A stretch of DNA of 64,000 nucleotides from Pseudisothecium myosuroides (Eukaryota > Streptophyta > Bryopsida > Hypnales > Lembophyllaceae), in contig OX637295.1 in the NCBI GenBank assembly GCA_951799445.1, positions 9,610,001 to 9,674,000 on the forward strand, read 5' to 3'. Position 1 is the first letter of the stretch, and every line of letters starts with the position of its first letter. Positions 55,067-64,000 of the stretch are shown in pieces. Made by a program: the position numbers and the translations under genes. Under the pieces are notes generated by a model, which saw only the letters and a list, made by a program, of their open reading frames with translations, had not been told where the DNA came from and ran no database searches.

Positions 55067-58000
55067 ATGGGGGAGCAGGAGCAGCGGTGGTGGTGGTGGT
55101 GGCTACCCTTGGTGGCGTTGGTCTTGCAGCATCCCGTGTTGGGGTTGTCCCCCGATGGCGTGGCGTTGCTGAAGGTGAAGGCCAGCTTGCATGACCCGGA
55201 CGGGGCGCTTTGGAACTGGGACCCTGACGATACGTTTCCGTGCAAGTGGACGGGGGTGTACTGCCCCAACCCGCAGGGGCGCGTCTGGGACGTGAATCTC
55301 GGGAACATGAACCTGACGGGCACCATTTCTCCGAGCATTGGCAATCTGGTGGCGCTTCGGTACTTGAACATTTCCTTGAACTCGTTGACAGGAGAGATTC
55401 CGCCCGGCATCGGGCTGCTAACACAGTTAGTCGTTCTGGATTTGAGCACGAACAGCCTCTCGGGTTCGATTCCTAGAGAGATTGGGAAGCTGCGCATGTT
55501 ACAGCATCTGGTGCTGATGAACAACAACCTAGAGGGGCCGATTCCCTCGGAAATTGGGCGCTTGACCGCGCTCGTGGAGTTGCTGGGGTACACGAACAAG
55601 CTGAGTGGGAATTTGCCGGCGTCGATGGGGAGGCTGAAGCAGTTGCAGACGTTGCGAATCGGGCAGAATTTCATCGAGGGGCCGATCCCGCTGGAGATTG
55701 TGGGCTGCGAAAGTTTGCAGTTCCTCGGGCTGGCGCAGAACAAGCTCACGGGGACCATCCCGGCGATCCTCGGCCAAATGATTAACCTCACGTCGGTCGT
55801 GCTCTGGGACAACCTCTTCGTGGGGACCATCCCGCCGGAGCTCGGGAAGCTGCAGAACTTGAACCTGCTCGCAATCTACCGAAACGCGCTCTGGGGGACC
55901 ATTCCACCGGAGCTTGGAACCCTAACTTTGCTGGAGAAGCTCTACATCTACGCCAACAACTTCACGGGCGGCATCCCGGAGAGCTTGGGTAACCTAACAT
56001 CTGCTATCGAGATCGATCTCTCGGAGAATAACCTCTCCGGCGGGATCCCGGAGAGTCTCTTCCGGTTGCCCAATTTGCAGCTCTTGCATCTGTTCGAGAA
56101 TCAGTTAACGGGGCCGATACCGGCGATTGCAGGGTCAGCTCCCAACTTGATGTTTCTCGATCTCTCTCTCAACACCCTCTCGGGCAGCCTTCCCACTTCC
56201 CTTCAAGAGGCCCCGCATCTGACACGCCTGCAGATGTTTAGCAACAATTTGACGGGGGATATACCTCCCTTACTGGGGACTGTCGGCAACCTCTCCATCT
56301 TGGAGCTTTCACACAACGCGCTCACGGGCACGATACCCCCGCAAGTGTGCGCGCGCGGCGCGCTCTCGCTCCTCCATCTCGCGTTCAACAACTTCACAGG
56401 CACGCTCCCTAAGGGCTTACTGGTCTGCCAGTCGCTCCAGCAGCTCGATCTCCAAGCAAACTCCATGACGGGTGAGATTCTCTCCGACGTCTGGCCGCTC
56501 CAGCAGCTCCGGCAGCTGGAGCTTCGAAGCAACGGCTTCAGCGGTGTGATCCCAGCCGAGATCGGCGAGATTTCAGGTCTTCAAGTCTTGTCAATCGCCG
56601 AAAACGTCTTCCACGGCACACTCCCCATGGAAATCGGCAAGCTCAACGACCTGGTCTACTTGAACGTCTCCGGAAACGACCTCGAGGGTCCCATCCCCCC
56701 GGAAATCGGCAACTGCAGCCTCCTTCAACGCCTCGACTTGAGCTTCAACGCCTTCACAGGCGGCTTTCCTCCGGAGTTCGGCAACTTACTCGGAGTCTCC
56801 GAGATTCTCGTTTCGGAGAATCAGCTCGAAGGCTCAATTCCAGACAGCCTCACCACGTGTGGCCGCTTGCAGTACCTTCACGTCGGCGGCAACAACTTCT
56901 CGGGATACATCCCCGCCTCCCTCGGCCAAATCACTACTCTTCAATACGGCTTAAACCTGAGCAACAACGCCCTCATCGGCCGCATCCCGGATGAGCTAGG
57001 TCAACTCCAAATGCTTGAAATGCTAGACTTATCTCACAACCGCCTCACAGGCCAAATCCCAGCTTCTCTCTCCAACCTCACAAGCATCGTCTTCTTCAAC
57101 GTCTCCAACAATCAATTGTCAGGGGAGCTTCCCCAAGGCGGCTTGTTTCTTCGTTTGAACGAGTCCAGCTTCTACAACACTTCTGTCTGCGGCTCCCCAC
57201 TTCTCACCCCTTGCCCTCCCACCGGTACGCTCCCAGCGCCCGTCCCACCCGTATGGCAAGACGCCGGCGTCTCTCCCGGAGCTTTAGTCGGCATCATCGC
57301 CGTCGTCATCGTCTGCGCCTTGATCGTCATCTTCGTCGGCGCATGCTGGTTCTGTCGACGACCTAAAACTGCAGTCCACGTCGCCTCGGATCAGGAATTC
57401 GAAGAAACGACCTTTCTGCCCAGGTCGGGGGTGACACTAGCTGACATTGTCGCTGCAACCCAAAACTTCAGTGAAAGCACGGAGATTGGGTTCGGGGCTT
57501 GTGGGCGTGTGTACAAAGCGAGGATGCCGTCGGGGCAAATCATAGCCGTGAAGAAGATGACGACGCACTTGGACTCGGGGATGGCGCTCTATGACAGCTT
57601 CACTGCGGAGATTAAGACGTTGGGCAAGATTCGGCATAGGAACATTGTGAAGCTCATGGGCTTCTGCTCCCACCAAGGCTATAATCTGTTGATGTATGAT
57701 TATATGCCGAAGGGGAGTCTGGGTGAGCATTTGTTGAAGGAGGATTGTGAGCTGGATTGGGATCTGAGGTATAAGATTGCTGTGGGGGCGGCGGAAGGGT
57801 TGGAGTATTTACACCATGATTGTAAGCCGCTGATTATTCATCGGGACATCAAGTCGAATAACATTCTGCTGGATGATCACTATGAAGCGCATGTGGGGGA
57901 CTTTGGGTTGGCCAAGTTGTTTGATTTGGCGGATACCAAGTCGATGTCCGGGGTGGCGGGGTCGTATGGATACATTGCGCCTGGTATGGAAGCAAACCCT

Positions 58001-59943
58001 AGTCCTTGGGAAGCTCTACAGTAGTTGGTGATGGTGAAATTATTAGGGTTTTGTCGAAGTGGGCGTCTGTGGAAGTTTGGTCTGCGTGTGTTTGGAAAAG
58101 GTTTTGTTGTTGCTGCATGTTTTGTTTTGTTTTGTTTTGTTTTGTGGAGGGGTAATGGATGGCATTCTACTCTTTGCGCTCCTTTATTTGCAAGGAAGAA
58201 AATAGGAATGAAATAGGGTTGTGATAGTAACCTTTTGGGAACGTAGTTCTTATGTATTCACGTAGTTCTAATAACTGTTTTTTTGTACTTACTGTCTGTT
58301 CTGTTTTGTGAAGGGGTAATGGATCAAATTTTAGACATTGAGAACTTTTATTTGGAATGACGAAATTAGGGTGTTGCCAAAGTGGTCTTTTTGAAACTGG
58401 TTTGTTCACATAATCAGTATTCTAATAACCTGTTGCAGTTGCTGCTTTTGTAGTTTCGTGCAGTGTCAATACATGAAATCCTACACATTGCAAAGTTCCA
58501 TTTGCAATGTAGGAAATAGGGTTTTGTTGGAGTGACCTGTCTGAAACTTATTCCTCCATATAATCAATGTTCAGAAAACCTGTTGCAGTTACTACTTGTT
58601 TTGTTTCGTGAAGGGTCGATGCGTGACATGCTACAGGTTGCAAATTTCCAGTAGGGGGATGTCAAAGTAACCTTTTGAAACTGACTTCGTCACGTTGTTA
58701 GTGTACTAAAACAACCTGTCCCAGTTTCTGCCTGTTCTGTTTCTTGAAGGGTCAAGGAGTCAAATCCTACTGATTGCAAAGTTCCATAAGGGTGTTGTCA
58801 AAGTGACCTTTTTTGAACTGATTTCTTCCTATAATCAATGTTTTTAAATCAACCTAGTGCTGTTCCTGTTTTGTTTCGTGAAGGGACTTCGAGTGAAATC
58901 CTACAAATTACAAAGGGTGTTCCAATAGGTGTTGGCAAAGTGACTTATTCGAACTGATCTCTTTTTGTAATCACTGTTAAAAAAACAAAACTATTGCAGT
59001 TTCTTCCTGTTTTTTTTTCCTGAGTATGGGATGCCAGTATCTATGCAATGCCAAGACGTGAGAGTGAATATACACTACTTGTGCAGAGTACGCCTACACC
59101 ATGAACGTGACCGAGAAGTGCGACATCTATAGCTTCGGCGTGGTCCTCCTGGAGCTCCTCACGGGCCGTCGCCCCATCCAGCCCGTGGAGGAAGGCGGCG
59201 ACCTGGTGACTTGGGTGAAGGTGGCCATGCAGACGCACAAGTCCGTGAGCGTGGTGCTGGACACGCGCCTGGACCTGTCGGACGTTGTGGTGATCGAGGA
59301 GATGCTGCTGGTGCTCAAGGTGGCGCTCTTCTGCACCAGCAGCCAGCCCCTCGACCGGCCCACCATGCGCGAGGTCGTGAGGATGCTCTTGGAGGCCAGC
59401 ACAAGAAAGGCCAGGGACTCCACAGATGGGCAGTCCGTGGGGGAAGAAGGCTCTTCGGAGAATGGGGAGAGTGGCCTGGTGGAGGTGGCGCTGGCTTTGG
59501 GCTCGGGGGAGGAGCTGCTCACGCAGGGGGCTGTCACAAGAGCGACTGTTGTTGTGGACATGAGCTCGGAGCTCGAGGACGAAGAGCCTGAGGAGGAGGA
59601 AGAAGAAGAAGAGAACACAGGTGCTGTTGAGGAAACCACGTCTGATAAGGAGGAAACCGTTTCTGATAAGCCGCGGGTGTTGGACCCTGTTCCTGATGAG
59701 CAGCTGGAGGAGCCTGTTTTTCACGAGCAGCAGCACGGGGAGCCTGTTTCTGATAAGCAGGTGGATCCTGATTTTAATAAGCAGCGGGAGGAGACTGTTT
59801 CCCATAAGCCTGAGGAACCTGTTTATGATGAGCCACTGGAGGAGCCTGTTTACGATGAGCCACTGGAGGAGCCTGTTTACGATGAGCCACTGGAGGAGCC
59901 TGTTTCCCATAAGCGGGAGGAGCCTTCTTCCGAAAAGCCGTAG
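55067..59943 (+). CDS. LRR receptor-like serine/threonine kinase, LRR-XI type (two exons)
   Basis: Coding exons 55067-57983 and 59087-59943 give 1257 residues. The start is set by TAG at 55058-55060 in frame and a good context (gccATGG). Order: signal peptide (1-27, with five Trp from a TGG run), paired-Cys cap (CKWTGVYC), about 25 plant LRRs of 24 residues (about 75-690), transmembrane helix about 741-763, kinase about 800-1075. Seen residues: GFGACG 808-813, K829, HRD 925-927, N932, DFG 945-947, and APE completed across the intron (E973). It is an RD kinase with nothing missing, probably active at the plasma membrane. Sequence and intron place resemble the Arabidopsis At1g17230/At2g33170/At5g63930 group; the ligand is unknown. 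Odd: an acidic tail of about 180 residues with PVYDEPLEE repeats. No neighbouring gene is visible. Confidence 0.95.
57984..59086 (+). other. Phase-1 intron made of diverged tandem repeats
   Basis: The donor is CCTG|GTATGG and the acceptor TGTGCAG|AGTACG; joining gives GCG CCT GAG TAC, the conserved APEY of the kinase. Without splicing the frame reaches a stop at 58022. About seven units of 135-160 bp fill it. Anchors like tttcgtgaagggt occur near 58143, 58306, 58456, 58606, 58742, 58876 and 59017. Each is followed by atcctacNNattgcaaagttcc, then a gtgttgNcaaagtgacctttt block and cctgttgcagtt. Units differ by about 25-35% by eye. Confidence 0.92.
59630..59940 (+). repeat. 27-bp coding minisatellite in the receptor tail
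   Basis: The unit cctgtttacgatgagccact + ggaggag (PVYDEPLEE) occurs three times almost exactly (59818-59898), with older variants upstream ([21 protein letters not shown]) and one downstream (PVSHKREE). All changes keep the frame. Confidence 0.9.
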
Positions 59944-60890
59944 CGCTTCTACCTGTGCTTGCAACGAGCAATCGGCGTGAAAGGGGCCCGTCCCCTAATC
60001 ATATGTGGTTGCTGAAACGTCATGTTATTGCAACACTTGCTTCGCAGCGGTTATGACATGCATTTCAGCGACTACTATTGATTGCTTTTTCTACCCAAGC
60101 TATTTGTATGATTCCCGGACATGCTGCGTCTTGGCGAACGGAGGGGAGGATTTGCTTCAAAGGGAGAGTTGGACGAACAATCCGTAAGGCATTGTTGACC
60201 ACTGTTGTGGAGTTTCCAACGAGAGGCAGGCAGGCAGCGAACAACACGAGTGTATTCTCACAGTGAGAGACAGAGAGAGAGAGGTTCCCCATTTGTGGAG
60301 CAAATAATTCACCCGAAGAGAGAGAGAGAGTCCTTCTGCAGATCGTGGAGCTTCTGCCATTCTAGCAAATACGAGGAGACGAAATTCTTTGGGTCGACAT
60401 TGACTGGTGGCCATGGAGCTGGGATTTTCCTTCAAGCCCCACTTCAAGCTGTGAGCATTGGCTAGTGCGCGAAACGCCGCTCATTTGCTTCTGCTTGGAG
60501 AGGGGGAAGTGTCTCTTTGTTGCTGCTCTTGTGAAGACAGGAGCAGCAGGTAATGGATACTTCCAAGTTTCAGTAAATGCTGATGCACCTGTTTTTTGTT
60601 GGCTTTTTTTCTTCACCTGTACAAAGCATGTTCGGTTTATGATGCTGTCTTTTTTTAATCAGAAACTACGCTCTCTAGAGAGAAGGCTTTGTCTCTAGGT
60701 CAGACCTGCAATGCCATGGCTTAGTTGGGAGACTAGGCTTTCACCCGGGCTCTGGGAGCCTGTGTTGTTCCATTGTAGTACCCCATGATGTATGTCTTCA
60801 TTTTTAATGAAAGAAAAAACTTTCCTCCGGGATGTGCGTAGCTTTTCATGGGAAGTACGTGAAATTTGTGCTTTGTATTTGGTGTTTATG
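59944..60890 (+). other. Probable 3' UTR and downstream region of the receptor kinase
   Basis: Composition stays moderately GC-rich to about 60720. GA-rich runs lie at 60265-60330. A possible poly(A) signal, ttttaatgaaag, is near 60804, followed by gtaatgta at 60891. An overlapping set of short frames on both strands (60065-60700) shows no known protein. Confidence 0.4.
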
Positions 60891-60908
60891 TAATGTACTA
60901 GTGTGAAG

Positions 60909-61120
60909 TAATTTTCTAATTTTTTTAGAATTGAAAATAACTCAAAAATCCATAACTTTCCCAGTGCAGGTCCAAAAGTCATGAAACAAAGCCTAGACAC
61001 CCCTCCTTGCTAAGAGCTTTTTGATGATACCAAGCACACCACCGGAGGATGCATGGTCCGGGAGATCTTAACGTAACGTAAAAAAAACAAATAAACAAAC
61101 ATCCAAATTTAAGGTATGGA
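60909..61120. mobile_element. Fragment of the 725-bp Mutator-like repeat
   Basis: ttctaatttttttaga(a/g), then cataactttcccaNtgNaggtcc, cacccctcct and catggtccgggagatct match 6297-6640. Neither end of the element is present. Confidence 0.75.
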
Positions 61121-61192
61121 TGCTTCCTATTATTAGACATCAATTTTTTTCCACTTGGTCAATAATTACAAGGAGATTAGGATGCAACTTGT

Positions 61193-62134
61193 TTAACCCC
61201 TAAGTGCCTTAGGGGACCAAAAGTGTCCTCACATAGTCTCAAAGTCTGAATTCAATCAAACTTGATGGAAAATCTGCGTTCTCTCTTCTAGTTTGTGTGA
61301 TAAAATTTTCAAATCAATCCAAGATGTACTGATTTTTGGAAGCCATTTGAAGTTCACAAGTTCAATTTGAGTTCACCAAATTGCATTTTGATGGTTGCAA
61401 CTTTGGGGGCTTGTATCTCCTTCATCCAATGTCCAATTTCAATAGAAAGTTGTTGAGTTATGTTTCCCTTGAAGTCTAGTTATTGTGGTAAATTTTTCAT
61501 GTCTATCTAAGTTGTTTTTAATGTTTGGGAGCAATTTGAAGTTCAAAATCCAAACATTTTTGGATTACAATGAACTTTGACTATTTGTTTCTTCTTCATA
61601 CAATGTCCGTTCTCAATCATTTTTTTGCAAAAGTTGCGTAGACTAGTCTAATTTGTGTGGTTAAATATCATATCAATCCAAAAAGTTATGAATGCATGAG
61701 AAGCATTTTAGTAGAAGGAGGTTCACACTAGATGTGTTTTTTGCAACTTTTCTTGCTATTTTTGACATTTCAAAGCCATTTTGTAGACACAATGAATCAA
61801 TTGAATGACATTTTTTTTCCACCAATGTGTTTGTAAACTAATTTTGAAGCACTTTAAAGTTTAAAGGTTTTTCATTTGAGTAGGTTTGAAAATCAAATTT
61901 CACCTCCAAATGTGTTGCTAGGAAAATTTCAACATTGCTTTTCAACGCTAAAACATTATATTCTTGCAATCCATGTGGCCAAATGACTCCAAATTTGATT
62001 CACGTCATCTACAACACGTACACTACAAGATTGTATGGTTAAGATTGATATACCTTGGTGACATTTAGACCTATAACACTTCAAATGCAATAATGTTTTT
62101 AAACCTAAAAAGGCATTCAGTCTTTAGGGATTAA
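61193..62134. mobile_element. TTAA-family element, 942 bp
   Basis: Begins TTAACCCCTAAGTGCC and ends, on the other strand, TTAATCCCTAAAGACTG; TTAA on both sides. It is the inverse relative of 42071-43486 without the nested insertion and so supplies its unoccupied site. Confidence 0.8.
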
Positions 62135-63656
62135 AGAATATGTAAAGTTTTCACTTGATGTTGAAAAATGTGAAAAGTGGTTTGAACAAGGGTTTTCAAA
62201 ATGAATTTAGGTACCTTTTTCAATTAGATAAACTTTGCTTACATCACCCTAAACCCTTGAAGTCTATATTATAGATAATGAGTAAAGTGCTTTAAGAGGA
62301 TGTTTTGTCCAAATAACTTTTCATTCATTCAAAGTGATGTTTGAATATTTGAAAAACAACCCTCCTTTACAATTAATTTGATAAAATTGAGGTAAATATT
62401 ACATATGCACACAAATAAAGGAGAATTTGCAAAAAATAAATAAAATGAATCTAAGCCTTAAAGGATTAACAACATGTATAAATATACCTTTGCGCACAAT
62501 CCCACCTACAATAAGACCTATCACCAAAGTAGTCAGTCAAAAATTGATCCATTTATTAGATGAATAAGTGTATTTTTTATTTTTGTAGGAATAACACTCT
62601 ATGGATTGAGAATCTTTATGTGTAAAAAATTCAAAATATACCATAGTAAAGGAATATTCAATTCCATTCATTCAAAATGCATTTGAGCAAATTGTCTCTC
62701 TAAATTGGATGAAAATACTAATTTTGCCATCTAATAGGCCTCCTTGAAATCATCTAAAGGACATAGGGCATCTTCTTACGCTTATCAAGGTTAAAAAAAT
62801 TCTAAGCAAAAGTTATTTGGAACAAAATCATATTAAATCAAATCAAGCAAAATTAACCTTGAAACATCATTGTGAACATTTTGTGTTCTTTACAAGACTT
62901 TAGGGGAGGCTATAGGATGGGGAAAAAAATCATCTAATCTTTTAGATAAACTTGATTCAATACCATTTCAATGAAAAATTGTTTTAGAAAAATAGTGTCA
63001 TTAGTGTATTATATCCCAAAGCTAAGGCCCCTTTTTTCAGAATTCATTTGGAAAATCAAATATATGAAGATGAATGGGCACATTTGCAGTTGCAATAGCT
63101 TTGGGATAACATTTGTTATTGCATTTGCATATGGAATTGCATACCAATATATCCTTATAGTATATATCATACTAGTCTATCGTATCTAGATTGGAAACGG
63201 ACAAGATATAGGACACCATGTGGTTCACCCTTTGGGAAAGATAGCATCACATATTTCATCATTATGGTATTATTGACTTTTCTAAAGAAGAAGATGCTTA
63301 ATCCACGGATCACCCATGTAGTGTATTTTGGCCAATTCTTGCTATTTACTCTTTGTGTGAATTTTAGCCATAAAAATGATATTTTTTGAATTTTATCCTA
63401 CTAATAAAATGAAGTTTATCAAGTGAAATTTCTACTCCATTTGGAAATTTCAAATAAGATTAAAATTCAATATTGTATTACAATGTAAACTTTGGACCTA
63501 TAACCATGGTTTGCCAATTTTTTAATTTTAGAATGACAAGGTAACTTTGGTTTATTCCATAATGTTCTACACTACAATATACACATGTAGTGAAAATTTC
63601 AGATTTTTTGAGCACATTTTTTGTATTTGATTTGAATTTTTCTTCACTTCTTTTTC
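62135..63656. other. AT-rich intergenic DNA
   Basis: A further family-like right end, ccttaaaggattaa, lies at 62455-62469 without a left partner. No gene recognised. Confidence 0.45.
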
Positions 63657-64000
63657 TTAACCCCTAAAGTCCTATTGTCCCTTTGGAAGACAAAATGGAT
63701 TTCTGGCAGGCTGTCATGGTCTCAATATTTGTAGTGATTTTCTAGAATTTTTTGTGAAGATAGAAAAACACATTAGATTTCCATAAATATATTTTTTTAT
63801 TCCAATCGATGCCCGGGAGCAAAAATTATAGCACAAAAAGCCCTTTTTTAGTTCAGTGGGCAAAAAAGAACCCTAAAAAGAAATTAATATAAAAAATTAT
63901 ATATATATTTCTCATAGATTATAGTTTTATGTACAGTTGGGGCCCATTCAAAATGGCGTTTTCGAAATCGCAGTGAAGGAAATTTTGCATCTGCCAACTT
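63657..64000. mobile_element. TTAA-family element, left part, runs off the window
   Basis: TTAACCCCTAAAGTCCTATT at 63657, followed by gatgcccgggagc (like the ggtgcccgggagc of the 34923 copy) and tttctcatagattat. From 63951 it continues with the aaaatggcgtttt unit of the tandem repeat at 10855-11420. Confidence 0.75.

Noticed and set aside
54616..55830. 404-codon minus-strand frame and a 194-codon companion at 54443-55027
   Set aside because: Antisense to the leader and first exon of the receptor kinase; composition (His, Pro, Ser, Thr) follows GC-rich codons read backwards.
59041..59964. 307- and 170-codon minus-strand frames across exon 2
   Set aside because: Mirror the GAG/GAA-rich tail of the kinase; the repeated residues come from the 27-bp coding repeat.
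1..64000. tRNA, rRNA, organelle or viral sequences
   Set aside because: No tRNA-like clover leaf, rRNA block, organelle gene or viral protein was recognised by eye; a tRNAscan or Rfam run was not possible.

Overview
The window is nuclear DNA of a land plant. One intact protein-coding gene is visible, a leucine-rich-repeat receptor kinase of the LRR-XI type with a GT-AG intron. Everything else is AT-rich and crowded with plant-type DNA transposons: CACTA, Tourist-like (TTA target), Stowaway-like (TA target) and Mutator-like MITEs (9-bp target). The species cannot be fixed from the sequence. GC-rich exons in AT-rich repeats, and an abundant TTAA-flanked repeat family I do not know from flowering plants, make a non-seed plant a reasonable but unproven guess.

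Layout. 1-11421: AT-rich DNA with tandem repeats and several MITEs. 11422-34239: a huge, nearly perfect inverted repeat (arms about 2.26 kb, roughly 99% identical by eye) around a 195-bp tandem array. Its left arm is split by a 17.6-kb CACTA element (13120-30746), which is itself split by a second 8.2-kb CACTA element (16020-24177). Both carry 3-bp TCT duplications, and the right arm preserves the unoccupied site of the larger one. The larger CACTA carries pieces of host exons, including a recognisable EBP1 (PA2G4-like) first exon; the smaller CACTA lies inside one of the captured exons. 34240-53816: dense repeats, dominated by elements ending in TTAACCCCTAAAGG and flanked by TTAA, with other MITEs nested in them. 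53817-60890: the receptor kinase gene with its GC-rich upstream region, a 1.1-kb intron made of diverged tandem repeats, and a 3' region. 60891-64000: more repeats, including another complete TTAA element and the start of one that leaves the window.

The gene encodes a predicted 1257-residue plasma-membrane receptor: signal peptide, about 25 LRRs, one transmembrane helix, an RD-type kinase with all key residues, and an unusual acidic, repeat-containing tail of about 180 residues. No transposase ORF was found for any element, so all the mobile DNA here looks non-autonomous. All homology statements are by eye; no database search or alignment was run.
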